The notes: generated by a model not told the origin, from the sequence alone. DNA of 64,000 bases from Diploptera punctata (GCA_030220185.1 JASPKZ010007537.1:1-64000), one strand, 5' to 3'; positions 31,505 to 41,914 are shown, counted from the stretch's first letter. Program-made: numbers and translations.

Positions 31505-33063
31505 GTAAAAAAGTAGAATATTAGAGTAGTATGAACTATCTAGTTGAATGTGCTTTTGTGGTATTTGATAATAAATATGGAAGGTTCACCCGAATGGGTA
31601 TTATTCTTTGCTAAATTCGGAGATCGATTTTGTTCTTTCACGGCACTCGGTGATATGATATTGGTTACATCTCTGTCCGCACAATTCACACCACATTGGT
31701 CATTAGGGGTGTGGAATGTCTTGTTCTTGCATAATTTGTGGTGGAAGCCGTGAATGGCTAGTCTTGTAATGGTGTGTCTCTGCTCCTGATTCTCTTTGGT
31801 CCAGTTGCGATCGATCATTGCAGTCGTCCCATAGAAGTCGATATCTCCGCTCTTTTAATTCTTCTCAGTTCTAGTAGCTTGTTGCTGGCTCCGGTAGATG
31901 GTAGGCTGAGTCTCAGATCTTCTATGTAAAAAGTTTCCTTGGCCAGCTCATATGCCAGCCTTGATGGAGCATATTTTCCCACTCTGAGGGCACATTTTAG
32001 GAACCGTGCCTTGACTTTCTCAATGCGTTCTAAGTCATTGATTGTTAATTTTTCCCATATTAATTCGAATCAGAAGTCGCCGGCAGCGCAAAAGGATGCC
32101 GGGAGCGACTAAACTCAGGTATTTGATAATGAAGTTGAGATCTTTCACCAAGGATACAAGCTTGCTTCCAAATCTACGATTTTTCAAGCAGAGCTTCTAG
32201 CTCTACTGCAAGCTGTGGAATGGGTTATAACTACCAACAAGTCTTCTTGTATCCATAGTGACTCCCAGGCAGCACTTTCCGCTATCAATGACAGATTCAA
32301 CCGTCACCCGATTGCAAGCTCCATCAGAACAAAATTAAACCAACATCTTGGACATATTTGCCTAGGCTGGGTTAAAGGACATGCTGGAACTACAGGAAAT
32401 TAACGTGCAGATTTTCTTGCCAAATCAGCTGTTAATTCAAATATGGATTACTTTTACTCCTTCTGTCCTCTGTCATACATTAAAGAAGTATTAAAAAATG
32501 ATCTCTTACAAAATTGGACGCTGAGTGGTTAAACAGTATTAATGGTGCTTTGACAAGAACATTATTTTTCCCAACTGTTTTTGACCGAATAAAGTGCAAA
32601 TACGTAGAACCAAATTTTGTATTAACACAATTTATGACTGGACACGGTAAATTTGGACATTATTTGGAACGATTTAAAATAGGTACAGATACCTGTATTT
32701 GCAAAAACTCCAGCCAGACTATCTCACATCTGTTATTTGAGTGTCCCGCATTTGATTCCAAAAGACATGAATTTATTAAAAAATTAGGTTATTGCCATAA
32801 GAGATTTCAACTGCCTTTGTCAAATATTTTATGTAAGAAGTGTTGCTATAGAAAGCTGTGTGACTTTATCCATCATATTTTTAAGTGGCTTTGAGTTAGT
32901 ATTTTCTTGGGTTTGTTAATTTATTTATTCATTTGTTCATATTACGTTATTATGTAACGCTAGAAATTAACCATACTCTAAATTATTGTAAATAATTAAT
33001 TGTATTGTAACTAAAACCCTAACATATAGGGTTCATATTATTGGAGATTCAATAAAAATAATT
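31505..33063 (+). pseudogene. I/R1-group non-LTR element 3' part with RNase H, interrupted
   Basis: RNase H starts at about 31530 (VECAFVVFDN). It is interrupted by a nested element and resumes at 32131 (EVEIFHQGYKLASKSTIFQA, giving the FQAELLAL Glu). It continues HSDSQAALSAINDRFNRHP and LGWVKGHAGTTGN, then a TAA stop replaces the usual Glu codon before RADFLAKSA. After a frameshift near 32514 the C-terminal zinc-binding tail is open: LTQFMTGHGKFGHYLERF, DTCICKNSSQTISHLLFECP. RNase H of this type removes RNA from the cDNA hybrid. The copy is dead (stop, frameshift, 5' truncation, insertion). The 3' end is near 33063 (AATAAAAATAATTC). Confidence 0.85.
31573..32117 (-). mobile_element. Nested non-LTR insertion with 13 bp TSD
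   Basis: The target GGTATTTGATAAT, part of the RNase H frame of the host element, is duplicated at 31560-31572 and 32118-32130. On the minus strand the insert encodes IEKVKARFLKCALRVGKYAP, then ELAKETFYIEDLRLSLPSTG, then MIDRNWTKENQEQRHTITRL and a Cys-rich tail. It is a relative of 13097-14106. Its 5' end (minus) starts with a GC-rich GTCGCTCCCGGCATCC segment joined directly to the C-terminal coding region, so it is probably internally deleted. Frameshifted. Confidence 0.85.
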
Positions 33064-33439
33064 CAAATAGAATTTAAGGAAAATTTCCATCGAAAATGCG
33101 GATAAATAATAATTACAAATTAAACTATTCACAAAGAATAAATTTTTTATGGATGAAAGTGAATGGCATCGACCATCAAATGCTGAGCTTCACACTGTAT
33201 GTACACATTTTCTTTAGAATCAGTTGTTAATTATTATCCATGTACTTCTCTAACACAGGATTGGGCTGACTTTGAATAATGTAAGATTTATTTTTACAGA
33301 CTGTAAACAATATTAATATAGAAGGTGAATTAATTAAACTTTTTCAGATGATAACTGATCTTTCATTAAATGAACTAACTTTTTTTAAAATTAAGATGGG
33401 AAACTGTCAAATACTTAGAACGTAAGATTTATTTAAAAC
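33064..33439. other. Anonymous AT-rich sequence
   Basis: No feature recognised. Confidence 0.5.
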
Positions 33440-33451
33440 AATTTGAAAACA

Positions 33452-33686
33452 TATTGACTTAGGCTTTCACGGCCGGAGTTACTATGATGATCTTGCAAGA
33501 AGATTTCCGGGCTGTTGGCCGTGGTCTTGAGGCTTGTAGTTCCCCAACGTTTTGCTAGAGACTGCATCCGGCAACCACAAGGATTGTCTCAAGACAACGC
33601 CAGACGCAGTCTCTGGCGAAACGTTGGGGAACTACAAGCCTCAAGACCACGGCCAACAGCTCGGAAATCTTCTGCAATTTCATCAT
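33452..33686. mobile_element. Penelope-like fold-back E, 12 bp TSD
   Basis: The target AATTTGAAAACA is duplicated at 33440-33451 and 33687-33698. Two ~95 bp arms are inverted copies of the terminal repeat also seen at 25640. The left end has the extra tail TAGGCTTTCACGGCCGG, as in elements A and C. The left-arm hammerhead is degraded (CAAAAC in place of GAAAC). The right arm keeps only the GCGAAACG side at 33616. A mariner MITE inserted three bases beyond the right TSD. Confidence 0.8.
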
Positions 33687-33701
33687 AATTTGAAAACAGT
33701 A

Positions 33702-34270
33702 CAGAGTGATTCAGAAATATGGCTATACGTTTGATCGCATTTTGTGACGAAAATATTATTATTAAAGGAAACATGATGTTATCATTGGAAAGGGAATCCT
33801 TTAAATTACAATAGAACAATACAAAACAAATCACTGCTCACGTGCAGCTTGGCGGGTTGATTTTTGTGGGCTAGCGTCGAATGCCTCCACAATTCTCTTC
33901 GTTGTTTCTGCATTCGTGCTAATGCGAGGCCTTCCAGGAGGTTTGATTTTCTGCATCCTTCCCGTTTCCAGCAGTCGTTTTCTCCACTTCCCCACAGTCG
34001 ACATCTGCAATGCTACGTTAAACGCACGTCTTGCCCGTCTTGCGGCCTCACGATCATTAGCATACGTTATTGACCATGCAGCAATTGCAATTTGCTGTTG
34101 CATATTCAACGCCATTTTGACTAATGACGTAAGTGCTACGCTGTTTTGTTTTATTCGATTGTTGTAATTTGAATAATTTCCTTTCCAACGGTAATTTCAT
34201 ATTTCCTGTAATGGTAATATTTTCATCACACAACGCGATCAAACGTATAGCCATATTTATGATTCACCCC
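33702..34270 (-). mobile_element. Tc1/mariner-type deletion derivative, copy 2
   Basis: 569 bp flanked by TA (33700-33701, 34271-34272), inverted relative to copy 1 at 19438. Terminal repeats are CAGAGTGATTCAGAAATATG on one side and the reverse of CGGGGTGAATCATAAATATG (here CCCC-ended) on the other. It retains one open frame. Confidence 0.85.
33831..34115 (-). CDS. Transposase N-terminal DNA-binding domain remnant
   Basis: 94 residues. Starts MALNMQQQIAIAAWSITYAN and has DREAARRARRAFNVALQ, then MSTVGKWRKRLLETGR, a first helix-turn-helix of the kind found in insect Tc1/mariner-like proteins (DUF4817-like, from memory). A GRPRISTNAETTKRIVEAFD linker follows, then the start of a second helix-turn-helix (KSTRQAARE). 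The frame ends where the DDE catalytic domain should begin. The element cannot encode an active transposase. The protein could in principle still bind the terminal repeats; that is inference. Confidence 0.65.
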   Translation of the reverse strand: MALNMQQQIAIAAWSITYANDREAARRARRAFNVALQMSTVGKWRKRLLETGRMQKIKPPGRPRISTNAETTKRIVEAFDASPQKSTRQAAREQ

Positions 34271-34272
34271 TA

Positions 34273-34701
34273 ATTTTTATCAAAATGTAAAATCTTATAA
34301 AGCTGGAATATTGACTGCTCTATTTAATAGAATTGGAAGAGTCTATTATAAATGTATAGATTTCTCTCGCTTCAATAGGAAACTGTAAACGTTGATAATT
34401 TTACAATAATGTAGAATTTTATAGGCAGATGTATTTCTCTGAACGACTGTACTGGAATAGGACCAATAAACGTAAAATATTACGTTAAATAAATATAAAG
34501 ACAATATTTCGGTACATTATTATAACCAACAAGGGGAGAGTACAACATTTTCTATGTTGCATGTTTTTATATTTTCCCTCGCATTATGAGTGATATTCTA
34601 ATAAATTCCAGCTGTAATAAACGACTTTTTAAAAATATATATTTGAAGTATTTCCTCTCAAATTAACAGCTTTTTCTTAATACAGAATGAATTTAATGGG
34701 A
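34273..34701. other. Anonymous AT-rich sequence
   Basis: No feature recognised. Confidence 0.5.
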
Positions 34702-34715
34702 AGGAGAAAAATAGT

Positions 34716-35028
34716 GGGGCACGCCGTAGCATAGTGGTTAAGGCACTGCGCTACAAGTCGGAAGGTCGAGGGTTCAAGTCCCGGTGGGGTCAGGATTTTT
34801 AAACTGGCCCAAACCTTCTGGCGGCACTATGGCCGTGGAGTCGACTCAGCCTCTAACGGAAATGAGTACCAGACGCATGTTCTGGGGGTAAAGGCGGCCG
34901 TCACGCAGGGCTGACAACCCGGCTGACATCAAGTGTCGATTGTCCAGAAAAAGTGGGAGCCTTAACCTCCTACTACTCGATGGGCCTCGTGAGGCCTGTA
35001 GTGGGATTACTTTACTTTACTTTTACTT
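34716..35028 (+). mobile_element. SINE-A copy 2, 14 bp TSD
   Basis: Full length, from GGGGCACGCCGTAGC to a TTTACTTTTACTT end. The target AGGAGAAAAATAGT is duplicated at 34702-34715 and 35029-35042. A box TAGCATAGTGG and B box GGTTCAAGTCC. Confidence 0.95.
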
Positions 35029-35042
35029 AGGAGAAAAATAGT

Positions 35043-35763
35043 ACTAAAGTCCAAAATCCCGAGACCTGTTAGTTTACAGATGTTCTGAAAATTGAGTTCC
35101 ATTTCCTCATTACATTTACGGACTTCAATGAATAAATAAAACGCACCTCGGGAAAAAAGACGGTCCCGCATATAAATAGTTTAGTTCCGAGTTTCACGCA
35201 AAGTTAAAAAAAAGTAATAGTAGTACATCAAATTTTTGATACGGACACAATTTAATCCTGTCTCCATTTTCTTGCACATGACTTGTCGCCATAAAGAAAT
35301 ACATTTGTCATCATTTGTTCTAACATATAGCAGTTTTAACTTAATTTATTATTTTTTGCACTTGTGGCCCTCTTCTTCCCAAGGTGCGATATATACATTC
35401 AACAAGGCAAAATGATACATAATTTATCTGAATTAATTATTAATTCTGACATTAGCTTAAAAACAAACAAACATTATTCGAAGTCTAGCCCTTTACTGTT
35501 ACAGCAATATTTCACAAACTATGTAATCCCTTTACAGAAAATGTTCACTTGTTAATCCCACACACACGCGCGCACGCACACACATACAATTTTATAGCTG
35601 TTCTTATAATATACAGGTCAATTTGGAAGGGACATTGAACTATTACACTGGTGTCAGTCCCTATTATAATCACCCAATATTTAGATATTGTTTGCCTTCA
35701 TTTCGCTCCACTTACGTAGATATTTGAAAGCGGTATTCTATCTTTCTCAGTTCCCAAGTTGCA
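35043..35763. other. Anonymous sequence with short (CA)n tract
   Basis: A short CA/CG dinucleotide run lies at about 35558-35587. Otherwise no feature. Confidence 0.5.
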
Positions 35764-36620
35764 CAATAAAAGCTCCATATTCGCTGTTCCTTTGTTCCCG
35801 GTTTCATTATTAGCAAGTTAAAAATTGCGACAGTTCCTGTATTCGCGGCTAAATATGCCTTTATTCGCGGATCCAGTCGGTATATTAGAAGGATTAGTGT
35901 TGTTTTTTTTTACTGCAGGCAGGTGCCAAGGCGGTTTTTACAAATAGTGATTCAAACCAAATGGACAAATAAATATCAAAACAAATCAAACCTTATTGTC
36001 ACTAACCCTAAACTTCATTGTTAAAAGCTGTTGTCGTATTTCACGTGCCGATATGTACTTTGATAAATGCCTCCATCGCTAAGATCGGTATATTATTATT
36101 GTTTCAACTTGTCATTCGTTGCAATAATTCTGATTGAATAACACGTGTCTCTTGTACTTTGTTCCCAATTTATAATGTCGAGTAAAAGAAAAGAAAAAGT
36201 AGTACCGAAGAGAAAAAAAAATAGTGTTAAAGTAAAAATAGAAATGCTTGACCGTTTATACGCGTTGGCGAGTCGTTTGCGTCTATATCACGCTGTTTCA
36301 ATGTTAATAAATCAAAAAATCCGAAGACAAATAAGGAATTCTATCGCAGAATTCACAGCTGAATATCAATCTTAATTCAAAGGCATTTTAAAAGCTGCAA
36401 AACAGGAAAATATTACTAAGTTCTTTAAGTCCTTGCCTAAACCTGGCAGTAATAATTAATAGAAATTGTTCAAAATCTCTCATTAATTGATTTTATTTTG
36501 ATAATTTTTATTTTATTCTGTAACCTTGGAACGTATCCCCTATATACTCATACGAATTACCATTACATATTCGCGGTATATTTGCGGAACATATCCCCAG
36601 CAAATAAGGAGCTTTTGCTG
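35764..36620 (+). mobile_element. pogo/Tigger-like DNA transposon deletion derivative
   Basis: Imperfect terminal inverted repeats: CAATAAAAGCTCCATATTCG at the left and the reverse complement of CAGCAAAAGCTCCTTATTTG at the right. The right end is flanked by TA. Inside, 36175-36375 encodes SSKRKEKVVPKRKKNSVKVK followed by IEMLDRL, resembling the CENP-B-type N-terminal helix-turn-helix of pogo/Tigger transposases. It is then joined directly to a C-terminal tail, KAAKQENITKFFKSLPKPGS. The catalytic domain is deleted. The left TA is not preserved. Confidence 0.65.
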
Positions 36621-37436
36621 TATTTATAACATAAAATTCACTTACCACGTAATTAATGATTTTGGTAGACCGTGGATGCTCAAGTAAAGGATAAGAAGAG
36701 AAAGGCGGGTTTGCCCTTTTCCATTCGTTTCAGATTGAAGTAATTTTCATGCCCTGTTTGAATTTATAAATACTGGCTTGGGAAAAACTGCACTTAAACT
36801 GACGTGAAATATTTTCAAAGTCCTATAGATCAACATTGCGCATGCGCCAGAGTTTATAGAACAATCGATAACCCACCATCGAACCACATATCGATTATCA
36901 TCCTCGATTACTTACGATATCGTACTGAAGTTCAAAAATCTTATGCTACATGACATCAACTCGCTATGAAATTTAAATGACCAATCTTTGCAATAAATCC
37001 CCAAATCTATGTTAAAAATATATTAATAATATTAAAATTACCAAACGTTTATTAAAAATCGGTGTAAACTTACTTATCACTACCTAACGTCGATCCAATC
37101 AGCGATAACCCAAAATAGCGATAGAAAAATCATAGACTAAGTAATATACTCAGTGGAAAAAATAGCAGTTAGCATCACAACATTGTCTAACAGTGTCATA
37201 ATATTGTGATTTGCGTATTTAAATAAATACTTGAAAATTGTCTAATAATGTTATAAAAATGGTTTTAAAAAGTTTGAAATATTAAAAAATGTTAGTAAAT
37301 ACAGAAAAAGAGCTATAGTTTACAACAATAAACTGAAAAATCAAAAAGCAGTAAAAGTGCAGTTTAGCCCTGTCTACTTTTTTGTTTATTATTCCGGCTT
37401 TTACAATGAATATACATTTTTCCGGTACCCATGTTC
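36621..37436. other. Anonymous sequence
   Basis: Several ATCGATAA-like motifs at 36865-37125 (CAATCGATAACCCACC, CAGCGATAACCCAAAA) may be remnants of a repeat. Nothing more specific. Confidence 0.4.
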
Positions 37437-37437
37437 A

Positions 37438-37590
37438 CAGTTAACTACACATTTGTTTCAACACATTTTTCCATTCTTGTCTGTTCATCCATATATCTTC
37501 TTCTATTTCCCATTCCCTCTTAGTTTCATTGATTCCCTGAATCCACGTAATATTTGGTCTACCCTTATTTTTCCTTCTACTAAGTTACAA
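37438..37590 (-). pseudogene. RTE-type C-terminal scrap
   Basis: Minus strand reads KGRPNITWIQGINETKREWE, then a DIWMNRQEWK-type end and a stop at about 37440. This is the GRPxxxWxxGI...DRxxWK pattern closing many RTE-type proteins. The plus-strand open frame here is a shadow. Confidence 0.65.
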
Positions 37591-37644
37591 ATATTTGGAT
37601 GTTATTTATGTATAATTACCAGTAAATTATTAACTATATGCAAG

Positions 37645-37965
37645 ACAGGCCTAGGACGCTCTTGGCCTACCAGTCGCCTGCTAATCTCACATCCACATGT
37701 ATTAATCACAGAGGTAGACGATTATCAAGACAGTAGAGGGGTAACATGTGGTCAGCATGTCGGGTCCCCCAGCCGTTATTGCTGGTCTTCTCAACCTGGA
37801 ATCGCTACTTATTGTAGCTATCCAAATTCTTCACGATGCTGGGTGGGCACCGGTCCCATGCTGGCCGAAATTCCATGAGAAAATTTCTTCCCCCATGGGG
37901 ACTCGAACCAGCGCAAGTCCCGTAGCTCTGCGCCTTAACCACTCGGTTACGGCGCGGAACTTTAT
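37645..37965 (-). mobile_element. SINE-D, tRNA-derived
   Basis: The minus strand begins GTTCCGCGCCGTAACCGAGT with A box TAACCGAGTGG and a perfect B box, GGTTCGAGTCC. A body with CACCCAGCATCGTGAAGAAT follows, then ACATGCTGACCACATGTTAC. A related broken copy is at 45005-45365. Confidence 0.85.
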
Positions 37966-38405
37966 GTATGATATTAGATCGCAGTCCGTTTTGAGGCTCA
38001 TAGTGGCCAACCTGAGAAAGTTGACTCTGAAAAGAAACCCATATATGAGCCAAAAAAATGACTATTACAAAGATAAATACCAATTTGATAGTATAACTGT
38101 CACAGGATTGATGATCGGGGCAAGAGGTACTATACCAGGATTCTTAGCTAAATTTTGAAATTCCTTAGATTTGGACAGGGTGTGTCTTTCTAAAATTGCC
38201 ATCGCTGCCATTAGAGGGTCAATTTAAATTTTAAGAAACCATTTTTACAAAATGTCTACTTTATAGCATGTATACTACAATTTGAAATTTTTTAATGCAT
38301 TTACAAAATGTATTTAATCAATTTTGTAAATTAATTGTATGTATCACTTTGTCCTTGAGGCAATCCTCTAACGAGGAAAGTTGTATATAATAAAAATATT
38401 ATTTA
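37966..38405 (+). pseudogene. Non-LTR C-terminal tail and 3' UTR (R4/Dong-like?)
   Basis: Encodes a frame with MSQKNDYYKDKYQF and MIGARGTIPGFLAKF, then a TGA in place of Trp, then NSLDLDRVCLSKIAIAAIRG. The GARGTIPxF...L...AI..I.GS pattern resembles the extreme C-terminus of REL-endonuclease non-LTR proteins. I am not certain of the clade. A paralogue at 59040-59330 shares the 3' UTR, including CTTTGTCCTTGAGG-AATCCTCTAA. Confidence 0.6.
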
Positions 38406-38750
38406 AAATTATTAAAGAGGCTAAATGAAGGCTAAGGACTAAAATGACTGGGGATAAATTAAATAACTATCAATTAGTTGAATAGTTGGATTTTTTATTT
38501 AGTTGTGACTGAGATGTTAGGAAAAATTTGTGGATATAGGCTATGCTACTAAACGCATTAAGGTATGTGGACGCCATAATATGTATTTACAATTGAGCAT
38601 CCATGTTCTAGTCTCAATTGAGGAAAATGTAAGACTTAAAATATTTAAGTGTTTGATTAATTTACAGAAAGCGAAGTATTTAATTCCTTTCGAGAATGTT
38701 AATTTATGAAATAAAATATAACAACTTCCATATGCATATAAACCAGGGTC
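38406..38750. other. Anonymous sequence
   Basis: No feature recognised. It could hold 3' UTR of the candidate exon just to its right (minus strand). Confidence 0.4.
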
Positions 38751-38867
38751 ATTAAAGAAATAAGCGCAGTATCATAATATAAAGGTACTGAGAAAGACAA
38801 TTTTCCCCCATTTCCTCGCTCAATGAAGACATTTTGGTTACTTTGAAGCTCTAGTACTTGTGTTCGT

Positions 38868-38959
38868 CTACTGATGCTCCAGAGAATAATGGCGTGACCT
38901 TTTCCAGAAGTTCTTGAAGAAGCCGCGTTTCTGTCGCGATCCTTCGCCTGATGTTTCTC
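38868..38959 (-). CDS. Candidate terminal coding exon of an unidentified host gene
   Basis: On the minus strand a pyrimidine-rich tract and acceptor (TTTGTTTTACAG) precede a 92 bp exon. In phase 1 it reads ETSGEGSRQKRGFFKNFWKR, then SRHYSLEHQ and a TAG stop. It is GC-richer than its surroundings, does not recur in the window and matches none of the element families here. A second frame is also open (RLLQELLEKVTPLFSGASVD, then a stop), so the coding frame is not settled. Upstream exons would lie right of 38959 beyond the TE cluster. I do not recognise the protein. Confidence 0.35.
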
Positions 38960-39037
38960 CTGTAAAACAAAACAAACAGAAAATTAGTTATTCATTTAAA
39001 AATTTATATTCAACAGATTTCAATGCTGAAATTATTA

Positions 39038-39240
39038 TAGGACATGTGGTATGAATGGAGAATGAAAGAGGGACATGGAAGGTTCGTGTAAGAGAACTAG
39101 AGGGAAAACGTCCAATGGGTAGACCAAGAATGAGGTGGGAGAATAACATTAACCATGGTTTGAGGGAAGTAGATAATACAGGGAATGATCGGAAAATATT
39201 AACTCATGATAGGGATGTATGGGAAGCTTATCCTTGATCC
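39038..39240 (+). pseudogene. RTE-type C-terminal fragment, (GTAA)n family
   Basis: Encodes GKRPMGRPRMRWENNINHGL, then REVDNTGNDRKILTHDRDVW, with a stop after EAYP. Same family as 59906-60445. No intact end. Confidence 0.8.
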
Positions 39241-39345
39241 TCTTAGTTATAGTTAAATGCTGATTTTGGTAATCTTTAACATTCATTCTTTCTACATGTC
39301 TAAACCATTTATCTCTGTATTCTTTGATTTTTGCCATTCAGTGGA
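39241..39345 (-). pseudogene. RTE-type scrap
   Basis: Minus strand reads MAKIKEYRDKWFRHVERMNV, the W-x-H-V-x-R-M motif of a different RTE family. Confidence 0.55.
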
Positions 39346-39408
39346 TATATTTAACAGTTCCTATATCTTCATTCCTTATCCGATTTTTAGTACTATTTAC
39401 AATCAATT

Positions 39409-39752
39409 GTCCACCGCTGTGGTCTCGAGGTAGCGTGCTGCCTTTTCACGCAGCGGGACCGGGTTCAATCCCCGCTCGGGACAGTTTTTCTGGGTGAGGT
39501 TTTTATCGGGTTTTTTCCTCACCTGTAAGATAAATGTCAGGGAAAACTTTAAGGCCCAAACGGTCCCCGAAATCAAATGGCCATCGCAATCATCATCATT
39601 CATATTCATCTTATCATCATCATCCTTCATCGGTGTGGAAAACAACGGGAAGCTACCACACCTATAATTCCCTAGTAAAGCTACAAAGCATAGCATGAAA
39701 ATGTTATGATTGCAGTGAAAGACCTGCCTTCGGGCACAGACTATGGATGGAC
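39409..39752 (+). mobile_element. SINE-B copy
   Basis: Full length: GTCCACCGCTGTGGTCTCGA head, B-box region GGGTTCAATCCCC, CTGGGTGAGG body, an (ATC)n-rich middle, GGAAGCTACCACACC and a 3' ATGGATGG. A possible short TSD ATCAATT flanks it. Confidence 0.9.
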
Positions 39753-39904
39753 GAATTACATCAATTAAATCAGTTATATCAAAAATATAATCTTAAAATA
39801 ACAAGAGAAAAACAACAAAAATGGAGTTTTGGGGAAATAAACGTTTTTTATTAAGAATTTTCTCTACGTTACAGCAGTTACCCTTCAGCCCAAATGTAAT
39901 TTGC

Positions 39905-40150
39905 TCTGTCACAGATTTCTATCCTCAGCATCTTCTTCTTTGAGGTCTCTGATCATGCTTTTTCGCACTTCATCCACCCACTGTTCCCTCGAATCCCCCC
40001 CTCCTCCTCCTGCTTTCAGCATTCCAATCCAGCAGCATTCTTAGGATTCTATTATTCTCTATTCTCTTCAGATGTCCATACAATTTCAATCTTCGTTCTT
40101 TCGTTACTTTTATAATATTATGTACAACATTCATTACTTCTCTAATGAAC
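39905..40150 (-). pseudogene. RTE-type C-terminal fragment
   Basis: Minus strand encodes NVVHNIIKVTKERRLKLYGH, then LKRIENNRILRMLLDW and an Arg-rich GRP-like region ending WVDEVRKSMIRDLKEED in a shifted frame. Confidence 0.65.
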
Positions 40151-40154
40151 ACAA

Positions 40155-40350
40155 AGTGAAGTGATCCCACTACAGGCCTCAGGAGGCCCTTGGGGTAGCA
40201 GGGGGTTAAGACTCCCACTTTTTCTAAAAAATCGGCATTGATGTCAGCCGGGTTGTCAGCCCTGCGTGACGGCCGCCTTATCCCCGAACAAGAGTCTGGT
40301 ACTCAATTTCGTTAGAGGCTGAGTCGACTCCAGGGCCATATCAGGGGTTA
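40155..40350 (-). mobile_element. SINE-A copy 3, 3' part (split)
   Basis: The minus-strand SINE-A 3' half ends at CCAGGGCCATA. The 5' half resumes at 40733, after a retrotransposon insertion. Confidence 0.9.
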
Positions 40351-40560
40351 CCGCACACTTGGAACCTTTAAGTCACGCTTATACAGTTACCTGTTGTCTA
40401 ATAATTAATTTTTCTCTATTTATATAATTTTATACTATGTCATTAATCTTTTCCTCGTTTTTTATATATATTGTACATATTATATATTTAATTCGTTAAA
40501 TTTAGAGTAAATCAAAATACATTATAAATATTAATTGTTTTGTATTCATAACTTGTAATC

Positions 40561-40617
<57 letters not shown>

Positions 40618-40732
40618 AATTTAGATTTAAGACTATTTTTTTTGTTTGTATTTTTTTTAAACCTGGTTGAGTGGTAGACAAGGCCTTAAGGCCTTAACTC
40701 TGCCAGGTAAAATAAAGCTATTATTATTATAG
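40351..40732 (+). mobile_element. CR1/L2-type 3' end inserted in SINE-A
   Basis: AT-rich 3' UTR with (TA)n at 40568-40614. It contains the family hairpin CTGGTTGAGTGG...AAGGCC-TTAA-GGCCTT...CTGCCAG at 40662-40705, then AATAAAG and (ATT)n. It sits between the two halves of the SINE, so it is the younger insertion. Confidence 0.85.
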
Positions 40733-40837
40733 TGCCGCCAGAAGGTTTGAGTCAGTTTAAAAATCCTGACCCCACCGGGACTTGAACCCTCGACCTTCCG
40801 GCTTGTAGCGCAGTGCCTTAACCACTACGCTACGGCA
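40733..40837 (-). mobile_element. SINE-A copy 3, 5' part (split)
   Basis: Contains the tRNA-like head on the minus strand: B box GGTTCAAGTCC and A box TAGCGTAGTGG. Confidence 0.9.
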
Positions 40838-40844
40838 TATAAGA

Positions 40845-41262
40845 TCATCATCATCATCATCAATCATCAACAACAACAACAAGGATTAAGCCCAATGGCC
40901 TGTTCCGATCTCATTATAGGTCGAATTGGCCCTTCCATCTCTTCAATGGTCTTCCCAATATTCTTCTCCCTTTTGGTGTATAATTATAGATTCTTCTTGG
41001 TATGCGCTGTTCATTCATTCGTAATACGTGCTGAAGAAGCATTTTGATAATATTTTATTCTTTCACAGAGATTAAATATATTAAGTTCTGTTCTTATATC
41101 TTCGTTTTTCTTTTTATCGGTCCTTTGGTATCCTGCTATTGCTCTCAACATCTTCATTTCTGCAGCCTCTATTTGTTTACTATCTACCTTTGTTAATGTC
41201 CAGGTTTCACATCCATAGATAAGAGATGGGACTGCCAATACTTTGTAAAACTTCAAAATAGT
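40845..41262 (-). pseudogene. RTE-type C-terminal copy with (GAT)n tail
   Basis: Minus strand encodes KVLAVPSLIYGCETWTLTKV, then SKQIEAAEMKMLRAIAGYQR, TDKKKNEDIRTELN and a broken tail with the EEMEGPIRPI-type region near 40930. The 3' end is (ATC)n on the plus strand at 40845-40862. This is the right-most parent of the 273 bp tandem repeats next to it. Confidence 0.8.
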
Positions 41263-41914
41263 TTATTTTCTAGTCTTAGCATATAAGATCAAAAATCATA
41301 ATAGACAACAAGCATTTTGATAATATTTTATTCTTTCACAGAGATTAAATATATTAAGTTCTGTTCTTATATCTTCGTTTTTCTTTTTATCGGTCCTTTG
41401 GTATCCTGCTATTGCTCTCAACATCTTCATTTCAGCAGCCTCTATTTGTTTACTATCTGCCTTTGTTAATGTCCAGGTATCACATCCATAGATAAGAGAT
41501 GGGACTGCCAATACTTTGTAAAACTTAAAAATAGTTTATTTTGTAGTCTTAGCATATAAGATCAAAAATCATAATAGGAAACAAGCATTTTGATAATATT
41601 TTATTCTTTCACAGAGACTAAATATATTAAGTTCTGTTCTTATATCTTCGTTTTTCTTTTTATCGGTCCTTTGGTATCCTGCTATTGCTCTCAACATCTT
41701 CATTTCAGCAGCCTCTATTTGTTTACTATCTGCCTTTGTTAATGTCCAGGTTTCACATCCATAGATAAGAGATGGGACTGCCAATACTTTGTAAAACTTC
41801 AAAATAGTTTATTTTCTAGTCTTAGCATATAAGATCAAAAATCATAATAGACAACAAGCATTTTGATAATATTTTATTCTTTCACAGAGATTAAATATAT
41901 TAAGTACTGCGCTA

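Noticed and set aside
37357..37878. 173-codon plus-strand ORF
   Set aside because: It overlaps a minus-strand RTE scrap and a minus-strand SINE-D; the frame is a fortuitous shadow.
39970..40218. ORF continuing from RT scrap into SINE-A
   Set aside because: It is a chance fusion across an insertion boundary.
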